Positions 8,679 to 17,127 of a stretch of 64,000 nt of DNA are shown piece after piece. The notes beneath the pieces were generated by a model. That model had not been told where the DNA came from and made no database searches. It worked only from the letters and a program-made list of their open reading frames with translations. Within the stretch, counting starts at the first letter, position 1; every line of letters starts with the position of its first letter. Origin of the DNA: Flavobacterium praedii (GTDB taxonomy: Bacteria; Bacteroidota; Bacteroidia; Flavobacteriales; Flavobacteriaceae). Location: the NCBI RefSeq assembly GCF_026810365.1, contig NZ_CP113948.1, positions 872,001-936,000 of the forward strand, written 5' to 3'. Both the position numbers and the translations under genes were made by a program.

Positions 8679-9137
8679 ATGAATGATAACTTTATAAATG
8701 AATACTTTGGGATAGGGATACAAAACGGTAAAACGCCCGAAAATTTGGGTGTTTTGTGGCGGTCTGCCCAAAACTTAGGCGCCAGTTTTATATTTACCAT
8801 TGGCAATCGCTATGCCAAGCAGGCTTGCGATACCCATGATGCCGTAAAAGCAATTCCGTATTTTCATTACGATACCTTTGAGGCTTTTTTTGACAACTTG
8901 CCCAAAGGAGCGCGATTGGTTGGCGTTGAATTAGACGAAAATGCGTCAGATTTAGAGACTTTTGAACATCCAAGGCGTTGTGTGTATTTATTGGGAGCCG
9001 AAGATCATGGCTTATCCAAGAAAGCAATGAATAAATGCCATCATTTGGTAAAATTTAAATCAGAAAAAAGTTTGAATGTAGCTGTGGCTGGAAGTATAAT
9101 TTTGTACGATAGAGGTTTGTCTAAACCACGTTCTTAA
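8679..9137 (+). CDS. SpoU/TrmH-family RNA 2'-O-methyltransferase
   Basis: SAM-dependent methyltransferase of the SPOUT fold that methylates ribose 2'-OH in tRNA or rRNA. Motif 1 is ENLGVLWRSAQNLGASFIF (Asn and Arg of the active site), motif 2 is LLGAEDHGLS and motif 3 is SLNVAVAGSIILYDR, the knot region. Start chosen at ATG 8679 (MNDNFINEYFGIG); twelve upstream codons overlap the promoter-like sequence and do not resemble the family. At 152 residues it is a compact catalytic domain without an extra RNA-binding domain, like TrmL-type enzymes. The exact target base cannot be told from sequence. Confidence 0.85.
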   Translation: MNDNFINEYFGIGIQNGKTPENLGVLWRSAQNLGASFIFTIGNRYAKQACDTHDAVKAIPYFHYDTFEAFFDNLPKGARLVGVELDENASDLETFEHPRRCVYLLGAEDHGLSKKAMNKCHHLVKFKSEKSLNVAVAGSIILYDRGLSKPRS

Positions 9138-9243
9138 AAAAAACTTTACTAAACTTCTGTTGTATCTGAAATTGGTTGACGGGGAAGATATTTTGTCAAT
9201 AATGGTTGTTTTGGGTAACGAATAGTTCTTGAAATTCGATATA

Positions 9244-9388
9244 CTGTCAAGGATAGCAGCGAAAAGCCCGTAAAGGCAGAAATCCTATTAAAACAAAACC
9301 CAAAAGAGCGACCAACGGAAGCTCCTTTTGGGTTTATGTTTTATGGATTGATGACTGCGGACTTGTAGCGGATAGCCTGCCCGGACAG
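9244..9388. repeat. Structured intergenic element, family 3
   Basis: About 145 bp between the methyltransferase and the 9408 gene. Outer arms CTGTC / GACAG enclose a long hairpin: GCAG...ATCC pairs with GGAT...CTGC, then TAAAAC / GTTTTA and AACCCAAAAG / CTTTTGGGTT around a loop containing GCGACCAACGG. It contains the modules GGATAGCAGCGAAAAGC and GTAGCGGATAGCC, which resemble parts of the other two element families here. The inner hairpin could act as a terminator. Nothing else recognised between 9138 and 9407. Confidence 0.55.
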
Positions 9389-9407
9389 CCTTATTATTAT
9401 GCCAAGA

Positions 9408-9773
<366 letters not shown>

Positions 9774-9855
9774 TTATGATTGTGTCGTAGTAAAGAAAAA
9801 TTTTGTGTTGCAGAAATATCGGCGCTTGATTTGATCAATAGTATGAGTATGCTTT

Positions 9856-11244
9856 TTACTTTCCGATACAGAAATTCGCAAAAATATTCCCCAGTAATTC
9901 ATCATTCGTAACCTGACCGGTAATCATTCCAAATTGGTATAGTGCTTCTTTAATATCAAGTGCCATAAGGTCACTAGAAAGATTGGTTTCTAGACCAAAT
10001 TTTACTTTTTGGATTTCCTCTAAGGCTTTGAGCAACGAATCGTAATGACGTGTATTGGTAACAATAGTTTCGTTATTGCGCAAAGCGCCAGTATTAACAA
10101 AAGAAAGCAACTGATTTTTAAGATCCTCAACACCTAGTTTTTCTTTGGCTGAGATCAATAGAATTTCTGGAATCTCGGTTTTTATATTTTGAATTTCAGT
10201 TTCACTTAATTTATCAGCTTTGTTCCCAATAATCACAAGCGGTTTCAACGGAAACTGATTCTTAATTTTCTCCAATTCTACTTTCAACTTTAATCCCGAA
10301 ACTTTAAACTCGGAACTGTCAAAAAGAAAAACCACAACTTGCGCCTGTTCAATTTTTTCAAAAGTTTTTTTAATTCCAATGCTTTCTACCACATCAACCG
10401 TTTCACGAATACCCGCTGTATCAATAAATCGAAATCCAATACCGCCAATTACCAATTCGTCTTCAATAGTATCACGCGTAGTCCCCGCAATTTCAGAAAC
10501 AATGGCGCGTTCTTCATTCAGTAAAGAATTCAGTAGTGTAGATTTCCCTACATTGGGTTCGCCTACTATCGCCACAGGAATTCCGTTTTTAATCACGTTC
10601 CCCACGGCGAACGAATCAATTAATCGTTTTAGTACAAACTCAATTCGGTTTAGCAATTCATGAAATTGGGTTCTATCGGCAAATTCTACATCTTCTTCGG
10701 CAAAGTCCAATTCAAGTTCAATCAGCGAGGCAAAATTCAACAGTTCCTCACGGAGTTTGGCAATCTCGTTAGAAAATCCCCCACGCATTTGCTGCATAGC
10801 AATTTGGTGCGACGCTTCGTTGTCTGACGAAATCAAATCGGCAACGGCTTCGGCTTGCGATAAATCGAGTTTACCGTTCAAGAAAGCTCTCAAGGTAAAT
10901 TCACCAGCATTAGCCATTCTGCACCCTTTTCGTAGCAATAACTGAATAATTTGTTGCTGAATATAAGTAGATCCATGGCATGAAATCTCAATAGTATTTT
11001 CACCAGTATAGGAATTAGGCCCTTTAAAAATCGAAACCAACACTTCATCCAGCGTTTTGGTATCATCTACAATATGACCCAAATGCAATGTATGGGTTTT
11101 TTGTAACCTTAAATCCTTGCTCTTAATCGATCGAAAAACCGAATGTCCTATAGCTATGGCGTCTTCGCCAGAAATTCGAATTACGGCAATGGCACCAGCT
11201 CCTGATGGGGTGGCCAAAGCTACTATAGAATCGTTTTGAATCAT
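9856..11244 (-). CDS. mnmE: tRNA modification GTPase MnmE (TrmE)
   Basis: GTPase that, with MnmG, builds the 5-carboxymethylaminomethyl group on wobble U34 of certain tRNAs. Seen: N-terminal folate-binding domain (DSIVALATPSGAGAIAVIRISG, FLNGKLDLSQAEAVADLI), then an inserted G domain with G1 GEPNVGKST, G2 GTTRDTIED, G3 DTAG and G4 GNKAD, and the C-terminal FCIGK motif with the essential Cys. Start placed at 11244 (MIQNDSIVALA); 23 upstream in-frame codons overlap the promoter. 462 residues, the family norm. Single gene with its own -7 element. Confidence 0.95.
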   Translation of the reverse strand: MIQNDSIVALATPSGAGAIAVIRISGEDAIAIGHSVFRSIKSKDLRLQKTHTLHLGHIVDDTKTLDEVLVSIFKGPNSYTGENTIEISCHGSTYIQQQIIQLLLRKGCRMANAGEFTLRAFLNGKLDLSQAEAVADLISSDNEASHQIAMQQMRGGFSNEIAKLREELLNFASLIELELDFAEEDVEFADRTQFHELLNRIEFVLKRLIDSFAVGNVIKNGIPVAIVGEPNVGKSTLLNSLLNEERAIVSEIAGTTRDTIEDELVIGGIGFRFIDTAGIRETVDVVESIGIKKTFEKIEQAQVVVFLFDSSEFKVSGLKLKVELEKIKNQFPLKPLVIIGNKADKLSETEIQNIKTEIPEILLISAKEKLGVEDLKNQLLSFVNTGALRNNETIVTNTRHYDSLLKALEEIQKVKFGLETNLSSDLMALDIKEALYQFGMITGQVTNDELLGNIFANFCIGK

Positions 11245-11259
11245 AACTGAAAATTTATG

Positions 11260-11267
11260 CAAAAGTA
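11260..11267 (-). promoter_or_regulatory. -7 promoter element of mnmE
   Basis: Reading the minus strand, TACTTTTG matches TAnnTTTG and lies 15 bases before the mnmE ATG at 11244. No clean TTG at the expected -33 spacing is seen. It argues for ATG 11244 over the longer frame. Confidence 0.4.
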
Positions 11268-11456
11268 CGCAAAACTTAGAACTTTTTGACTTTTTGTAAT
11301 CTGTGTTAGGCAAAATAGAGCACTCTAAAACCTGCTTTTTGACAAAAGACAGATGTTATATTAAATTTTAAATCAAATTGATTTTTTTCATACTTTATTT
11401 TAAGAAGTTTCGTAACTTTAAATGAAATAGTGGTACACAATAAATTAAAGATAGAT

Positions 11457-12284
11457 ATGAAAAAAATATTGTTTCCAACAGATTTTTCCGTAACCTCAAA
11501 TAATGCTTTTATATACGCATTAAAGCTTGCTGATGCTATAAATGCTGAGATTATTACACTGCATGTTTATCAAGTAGATTCACCGGTATATTTGGATATG
11601 TCAATGTACTTGAAGGAAATATACGATTATGAACAACTGAGTAATTTCGAAAATTACAAAGATGAGGTGCCTTTACTTCGAAAAATTGCCGATGAAAATA
11701 ATTTAGGACATATAAAGTGGAGTAATGTGCTTATACAAGGGGTGTTAATAGATGAAGTAGTCAAAATCTCAAAAAAAGAAAATATTGATTTCATTGTAAT
11801 GGGGACCAAAGGCGCAAAACACATGAGTGAAATATTTTTAGGAACACAAACAACCAAAGTAATGAATGATGCCAAAGCCATAGTTTTGGCCATACCTGAA
11901 AAATGTCAATATGCACCCATTCAAAAAATTCTTTTTACTACCAAATATGAAATTAAAGACATAGAGGCATTACAAAAAGTAGCTGATTTAGCTAAGTTTT
12001 TGCATTCGCATATCGATTGTCTTAACATAAAAGCGCCTCACAAAGTATACAAAGATGATCTAATACTTGATTTTAAAAATGTTTTCAAAGATCAAAATAT
12101 TAATTTTCATTCCGTAATAAGTAATGATGTAGAAGGAGAAATTTTGAAGTTTATAGAAAAAGATAAAATAAACATGCTAGCCATTCATGTACGCCATCGA
12201 GGTTTTTTTGAAAAATTATTCAACGTCAGCCTTTCCAAAAAATTAGCTTTTCACAGCAACATACCTATTTTGTCTATTCAATAA
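11457..12284 (+). CDS. Universal stress protein, two tandem UspA domains
   Basis: Cytoplasmic stress protein, 275 residues from the ATG at 11457 (MKKILFPTDFS); the upstream GTG frame is not family-like. Two Usp domains of about 140 residues each. The first has the ATP-binding pattern G-x2-G-x9-G-T (GTKGAKHMSEIFLGT), so it probably binds ATP. The second (starting QKILFTTKYE) lacks a clear copy. It is paralogous to the next gene, with a structured repeat between them. Confidence 0.88.
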   Translation: MKKILFPTDFSVTSNNAFIYALKLADAINAEIITLHVYQVDSPVYLDMSMYLKEIYDYEQLSNFENYKDEVPLLRKIADENNLGHIKWSNVLIQGVLIDEVVKISKKENIDFIVMGTKGAKHMSEIFLGTQTTKVMNDAKAIVLAIPEKCQYAPIQKILFTTKYEIKDIEALQKVADLAKFLHSHIDCLNIKAPHKVYKDDLILDFKNVFKDQNINFHSVISNDVEGEILKFIEKDKINMLAIHVRHRGFFEKLFNVSLSKKLAFHSNIPILSIQ

Positions 12285-12306
12285 ATAAATTCTATTTCAA
12301 CTAGTT

Positions 12307-12421
12307 GGGCGTGACCCCGTTGAGCAAAGGGGCTTACTCGTAGTGCCGCTCATACAGCCCCTTTGCTCAACGCTGTCGGGCTATACGCACTACTTCGGTA
12401 GCTTGCTTCTATCCCTCACGC
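12307..12421 (-). repeat. Structured element family 1, copy 1 (minus orientation)
   Basis: Reading the minus strand, closing arms GCGTGA / TCACGC. The first inner stem is GGG-ATAGAA-GC ... GC-GTATAG-CCC capped by CTAC-CGAA-GTAG. The second hairpin is GTTGAGCAAAGGGGC / GCCCCTTTGCTCAAC, 15 perfect pairs. This is a three-way-junction layout. Same family as 15641-15753 and 38847-38952. Lies between two uspA genes. Confidence 0.75.
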
Positions 12422-12535
12422 AAAACCGATGAACAAGACGTTTAATGCATTAAAACAAAATAAGAACCTTGTTTTTTATCGGTTCAAAATCATAAAAATA
12501 TATTTTCATCAATTAAAAATTTAAATACCTTAGTA

Positions 12536-13369
12536 ATGAAAAAGATTTTATTTCCCACCGATTTTTCCGAAGTTGCCAATAATGCTTTTATCCATGCATT
12601 GCATTTTGCTAAAATTGTAAACGGAGAAGTTTTATTGTTGCACACTTTTGATTTGCCAATAGTAGACAATCAATTTATTCCAGATAATTATTATACTATT
12701 TTTGATTCCTTACAATTGGCACAATTTGATATGTTTAAGGAAGAAATTCCAAAACTCCGAGAAATGGCCATTGCCCATCATCTAGATCATATAAAATTAA
12801 GCCATAAACTTGTTGATGGTGACCTAATTTATGCTATCAAACAAGCAGTCATAGACGAAAGAATAGATTATGTGGTTATGGGAACCTCCGGTGCTACAGG
12901 TTGGGAATCTTTTTTTATAGGTTCAAATACCGGTGCTGTGGTAACTGCTGTCGATGTTCCTGTTTTATGTGTACCTATCGAAGCAAAATACTCAAAAATT
13001 GAAACGATTGGCTTTACAACCAGATTCAGAGATAAAGATAAAGCAGCTTTAAAGCAAGTAATCAAAATGGCAAAAAAAACGCATGCGGTTGTAAAATGTT
13101 TGTATGTAAAAACTAGTAAATCAGATGTTAAAGATGATACTGTTGCTCAATGGAAAATAGAATTCGAAAAAGAACCTGTTCAGTTTTCAATTGTAAAAAG
13201 TGATCTTGTAAAAGAAACAATTTTAGATTTTATCTCCCACAAAAACATAGATACTTTGGCAATGATTACCCATAAACGTAATTTCTTCTCCGAGCTATTT
13301 AAACCAAGTTTGACTCAAAAATTCTCGAATATATCAACCATTCCTGTTTTGGCAATGCACGAAGAATAG
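12536..13369 (+). CDS. Universal stress protein, two tandem UspA domains
   Basis: 277 residues, MKKILFPTDFSEVANNAFI at the start, closely similar to the gene at 11457. The first Usp domain keeps the nucleotide motif GTSGATGWESFFIGS (G-x2-G-x9-G-S). The second begins IETIGFTTRFRDKDKAAL and ends FSNISTIPVLAMHEE. Tandem duplication with divergence. Cytoplasmic; probable role in starvation, redox or envelope stress by family membership only. Confidence 0.88.
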   Translation: MKKILFPTDFSEVANNAFIHALHFAKIVNGEVLLLHTFDLPIVDNQFIPDNYYTIFDSLQLAQFDMFKEEIPKLREMAIAHHLDHIKLSHKLVDGDLIYAIKQAVIDERIDYVVMGTSGATGWESFFIGSNTGAVVTAVDVPVLCVPIEAKYSKIETIGFTTRFRDKDKAALKQVIKMAKKTHAVVKCLYVKTSKSDVKDDTVAQWKIEFEKEPVQFSIVKSDLVKETILDFISHKNIDTLAMITHKRNFFSELFKPSLTQKFSNISTIPVLAMHEE

Positions 13370-13450
13370 AATTCAATTAATTTGTTATTTTGCCATTGCA
13401 ATTGATATTGCCATTGGCTTTCCCTACATTTGTATATCATTAAAACAAGC

Positions 13451-15223
13451 ATGGAAATATACAAAAGTTATAGTCAAAATTATTTAGAGGAGTTAAAATC
13501 AATAAATACAAAATACAATAGCATTAGTTTTCTGAGGTTTATTAGTATTTTGCTTTTTTTAGGAAGTTTATTTTATTACATAAAAACTAGTGAATCAGTA
13601 TTTGTCATGGCAGCAATTATACTCTTTGCTAGTTTTCTTTTTTTGATGCGAATCCACTCGAAACTTTCTTTTCAAAAGAAAATTAAAACGGCATTGGTAG
13701 AAATCAACAACAATGAAATTAATTATTTAGAAAGAAAATCAATCCCTTTTGAAAATGGTTCCGAATTCAATGATTTTCATCATCCTTATGCTTATGATCT
13801 TGATATTTTTGGAGATCATTCGTTGTTCCAAAATCTAAACAGAACCGCCACTTTCATAGGAAAAAAAACTTTGGCCAAAAAGCTTTTAACCCTTTTACAC
13901 AATGATGAAATTCTAAAGAATCATCTGGCAGTGCAGGAATTAAAAGAAAAATTAAATTGGCGTCAGGAGTTTTTGGCTCTTGCCAAAATAGGGCAGGATA
14001 ATCAATCGGTATATTCGTCTTTACTACAATGGAGTCGATTTGAAAGTACACCTTTATCAAAAGTTAGTGTTGCTTTGTCTTTCCTTTTTCCAATAGGTTT
14101 TTTTTGTAATTTGTTGGGTTATATTTTGACCTCCAATCCTGTTTTTTTATCGTATTTAACCTTTTTCTTTGTGTTGAATATGTCTTTTTTAGGCAGATTT
14201 TATAAAAGAATAACAATAGAAATTGCCAACGCCGAAAATATTGATGTTATCGTTGGACAATATAGTTTATTGGTTCAGAAAATAGAAAACGAAACTTTTC
14301 ATTCTGATAAATTAGTTGATTTACAACAAAAACTGAATTTTCAAAATCAGAAAGCAAGTGTACATCTTAAGAAATTATCGGGCTTATTCTCCAATATGGA
14401 TACGATCGGAAATTTTGTGACAGGTATAGTACTCAATGGAACCTTCCTTTTTAACTTCCACGTTCTGAAATCGCTGATCGCTTGGAAAAAACAGCATACT
14501 ATTGTTCTAGAAGAATGGTTAGAAGTAATTGGAGAATTCGAAACACTCAGTAGTTTGGCGAATTTCTCTTTTAATAATCCGGAGTTTGTGTATCCAACTT
14601 TAAACACTAATTTTAAAATTGATTTTTCTAACTTAAGTCATCCTTTGCTGAATCCAGCAACTAGAGTAGGGAATGAGGTGCAGTTTCATCCACAATCGTT
14701 TATGATTTTGACGGGTTCGAATATGTCGGGCAAAAGTACTTTTTTGCGTAGTTTAGGAATCAATATGGTGCTTTCGGGGATGGGAGCTCCCGTATGCGCG
14801 AGTCAGGCCAATGTACATCCGCTACCTGTTTTGGTTTCTATGCGATTATCCGATTCCTTGTCCGATAGTGAATCCTATTTCTTTGCCGAAATCAAGCGCT
14901 TAAAGCAAATTATGGATGAATTGGAAATGAATCCTGCCTTTGTGCTTTTGGATGAAATTTTAAGAGGAACCAACTCCGATGACAAACGAAATGGAACGAT
15001 TGAAGTGGTCAAAAAAGTAATTTCCAAAAAAGCCATTGGTGCCATTGCTACACATGATATTGAAGTTTGTTTGACCACCAATGATTATCCAGATATTCTA
15101 ACCAACAAATGCTTTGAAGTCGAAATCAGCAACGATGAACTGCATTTTGATTACACACTTCGTAACGGTATTTGTAAAAACAAAAGCGCTACTTTTTTGA
15201 TGAAGAAGATGGGGGTTATTTAA
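13451..15223 (+). CDS. Membrane-anchored MutS-like ATPase
   Basis: 590 residues from ATG 13451 (MEIYKSYSQNY). Two hydrophobic helices near the N terminus (FLRFISILLFLGSLFYYI and VFVMAAIILFASFLFLM) and two more around residues 210-250, then a MutS-type C-terminal ATPase: Walker A LTGSNMSGKSTFLRS, the SESYFFAEIKRLKQI signature, Walker B FVLLDEILRGTNSDDK and THDIEV. The mismatch-binding N-terminal domains of true MutS are absent, so this is a MutS-related protein of unknown role rather than the repair enzyme. Single gene; ends before a repeat-rich gap. Confidence 0.82.
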   Translation: MEIYKSYSQNYLEELKSINTKYNSISFLRFISILLFLGSLFYYIKTSESVFVMAAIILFASFLFLMRIHSKLSFQKKIKTALVEINNNEINYLERKSIPFENGSEFNDFHHPYAYDLDIFGDHSLFQNLNRTATFIGKKTLAKKLLTLLHNDEILKNHLAVQELKEKLNWRQEFLALAKIGQDNQSVYSSLLQWSRFESTPLSKVSVALSFLFPIGFFCNLLGYILTSNPVFLSYLTFFFVLNMSFLGRFYKRITIEIANAENIDVIVGQYSLLVQKIENETFHSDKLVDLQQKLNFQNQKASVHLKKLSGLFSNMDTIGNFVTGIVLNGTFLFNFHVLKSLIAWKKQHTIVLEEWLEVIGEFETLSSLANFSFNNPEFVYPTLNTNFKIDFSNLSHPLLNPATRVGNEVQFHPQSFMILTGSNMSGKSTFLRSLGINMVLSGMGAPVCASQANVHPLPVLVSMRLSDSLSDSESYFFAEIKRLKQIMDELEMNPAFVLLDEILRGTNSDDKRNGTIEVVKKVISKKAIGAIATHDIEVCLTTNDYPDILTNKCFEVEISNDELHFDYTLRNGICKNKSATFLMKKMGVI

Positions 15224-15265
15224 AAAAAGTGTTCAGTATTCAGTTTTTTAGTATTCAGTCTCAGT

Positions 15266-15300
15266 AATCTTTGTCAAAGTTTTGAACTTTGACAAAGATT
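15266..15300. repeat. Perfect inverted repeat, CTTTGTCAAAG type
   Basis: Two 16-base perfect arms (AATCTTTGTCAAAGTT and its complement) around a TTG loop. REP-like. From 15371 a short tandem of GCAAAG units at 10-11 base spacing follows (15371, 15382, 15392). Confidence 0.8.
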
Positions 15301-15497
15301 GATTTGCACCATTTTCTGCAAGGTTTTTTTTAACCGAGATTCCGCAATAGGAAATATTTCACGAAGATGCGCAAAGGATTCGCAAAGACACGCAAAGGGA
15401 AATCTAATTCTTTGAATGGAGGTTAAAAAACTTTGTGATTCTTCGCTAATTCTTCGTGTAACTCTGCGTAATAATGTCTAATGCTGAATCCGGGTTT

Positions 15498-15549
15498 AAC
15501 CTTGTAGGTATTGAACCTAAGGATAAACGACCAATATACCTACAAGGTT
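15498..15549. repeat. Inverted repeat, AACCTTGTAGGTAT type
   Basis: 14-base perfect arms at 15498-15511 and 15536-15549 around a 24-base loop. A partial further copy (AACCTTGCAGG) follows directly. Third kind of palindrome in this gap. Confidence 0.75.
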
Positions 15550-15640
15550 CAAAAAAAACCTTGCAGGGTAATCTAGGAGCAATTGATTTAGTTCTTTTGA
15601 AAAACAAAATCTTATAATTTTCCTTAAAGTTCTTGTATAC

Positions 15641-15753
15641 GCGTAAGTGATAGAAGCTAGCTACCGAAGTAGCGCGAATAGCACGACCCCCGATAGGAAA
15701 AAGGGCAATGACGACAAAGAAACGAGCCCTTTTTTCTAGCGGGGGTTACGCCC
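15641..15753 (+). repeat. Structured element family 1, copy 2
   Basis: Closing arms GCGTAA / TTACGC. First stem GTG-ATAGAA-GC ... GC-GAATAG-CAC capped by GCTAC-CGAA-GTAGC. Second hairpin CCCCCGATAGGAAAAAGGGC pairs with GCCCTTTTTTCTAGCGGGGG with two mismatches. The closing pair that is G-C in copy 1 is A-T here, and the GGG/CCC of copy 1 is GTG/CAC here. Confidence 0.78.
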
Positions 15754-15820
15754 ACACAAGCTTAATCGGACTGACGAGGTAAATAATTTTAAACCGATCT
15801 ATTTGTTCAGTTAAGTTCAA

Positions 15821-15858
15821 AAAAAAACCAAAACTCTGGTTAGGAATTTCGGTTTTTT
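15821..15858 (-). terminator. Terminator downstream of dnaN
   Basis: On the minus strand AAAAAACCG-AAATTC ... GAGTTT-TGGTTTTTT forms a hairpin ending in a T run, 44 bases after the dnaN stop. Rho-independent type. Confidence 0.6.
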
Positions 15859-15901
15859 AAATATAAAAAATGGTTTTGGTTAGTTTAGTATTTTGAGGTA
15901 A

Positions 15902-17020
15902 CTAGCTGTTTAGCATTACAGGCATCACTAGCATGGTTACGGTTTCGCCATCTTCTAGTCCATCTATCGGAGTTAGAATACCAGCTCTGTTTGGTAATGA
16001 CATTTCAAGCATTATCATATCAGATTGCAAATTATTCAACATTTCGGTTAAGAAACGAGAGTTGAAACCGATTTGCATATCATCTCCTTGGTAATCACAA
16101 GTCAATCTTTCTTCGGCCTTGTTGGAGTAGTCAATATCTTCGGCAGAAATGTTTAATTCGGCTCCAGCCACTTTCAAACGAATTTGGTGTGTGGTTTTGT
16201 TAGAGAAAATCGCAACACGACGAACTGAGCTCAAGAATTGAGAACGATCCATCATCAATTTGTTTGGATTTTCTTTTGGAATAACGGCTTCGTAATTTGG
16301 ATATTTTCCATCGATTAAACGACATAATAAAATGTAGTTGTCAAAAGAGAAAGTAGCGTTCGAATCGTTGTATTCTATTTTTACTTCAGCATCGGATGTG
16401 CCTAAGATACTTTTTAAGATGTTCAAAGGTTTTTTTGGCATAATGAACTCAGCTACTTGAGATGCTTTTACATCAGTACGAGCATATTTTACCAATTTGT
16501 GAGCGTCTGTTGCCACAAAAATCAAACCTTCTGGAGAAAACTGGAAGAAAACACCAGACATTACCGGACGCAAATCGTCATTTCCAGCTGCAAAAATCGT
16601 TTTGCTGATAGCAGTAGCCAAAACATCTGCAGGAACTAGTGTTACCGATGGTTCGTCAAGGTTTACTGATTTTGGGAATTCCTCTCCTGGAGCATACGCC
16701 AACGCATATTTTCCAGAGTTTGAACTGATTTCTATAGTGCTGTTTTCTTCAACCGTAAAAGTTAAGGGTTGTTCTGGAAAGGTTTTAAGGATTTCCAACA
16801 ATAATTTTGCGGGTACTGCAACACTTCCTTTACTGGTTGAGTCAATAGCCAATGTGGCAGACATTGTAGTCTCCAAATCGGATGCCGAAACAGTTAATTC
16901 GTTATTATTTAATTCAAATAAGAAGTTATCCAAGATTGGTAAAGTATTGTTATTATTGATAACGCTACCTAAAACTTGTAATTGTTTTAATAAGTACGAA
17001 CTCGATACTATAAATTTCAT
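15902..17020 (-). CDS. dnaN: DNA polymerase III beta subunit (sliding clamp)
   Basis: Ring-shaped processivity clamp that holds the replicative polymerase on DNA; two subunits of three similar domains. 372 residues, MKFIVSSSYLLKQLQVLGSVI at the start, domain 1 with LPILDNFLFEL and TVSASDLETTM, ending LVMPVMLNS. Family length and full domains. Flavobacteria usually keep dnaN away from dnaA, as here (no dnaA or origin-like cluster seen). Transcribed alone from a -7 like element at 17091. Confidence 0.96.
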   Translation of the reverse strand: MKFIVSSSYLLKQLQVLGSVINNNNTLPILDNFLFELNNNELTVSASDLETTMSATLAIDSTSKGSVAVPAKLLLEILKTFPEQPLTFTVEENSTIEISSNSGKYALAYAPGEEFPKSVNLDEPSVTLVPADVLATAISKTIFAAGNDDLRPVMSGVFFQFSPEGLIFVATDAHKLVKYARTDVKASQVAEFIMPKKPLNILKSILGTSDAEVKIEYNDSNATFSFDNYILLCRLIDGKYPNYEAVIPKENPNKLMMDRSQFLSSVRRVAIFSNKTTHQIRLKVAGAELNISAEDIDYSNKAEERLTCDYQGDDMQIGFNSRFLTEMLNNLQSDMIMLEMSLPNRAGILTPIDGLEDGETVTMLVMPVMLNS

Positions 17021-17090
17021 CTCTATTATTTTGTTTTTAAGGGTGTGCTTTTTCAGAATTAAAACTTAGAATACACTTTACAAATATATT

Positions 17091-17098
17091 GTAAACTA
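17091..17098 (-). promoter_or_regulatory. Possible -7 element of dnaN
   Basis: Minus strand TATATTTG fits TAnnTTTG and lies 70 bases before the ATG. No TTG at the expected upstream distance, so weak. Confidence 0.3.
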
Positions 17099-17127
17099 TT
17101 CTAGAAAACCAACTTTTTTATTAACAT

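Noticed and set aside
15902..17020. Replication origin next to dnaN
   Set aside because: No dnaA, no DnaA-box cluster seen in the neighbouring gaps; dnaN is commonly apart from the origin in this group.
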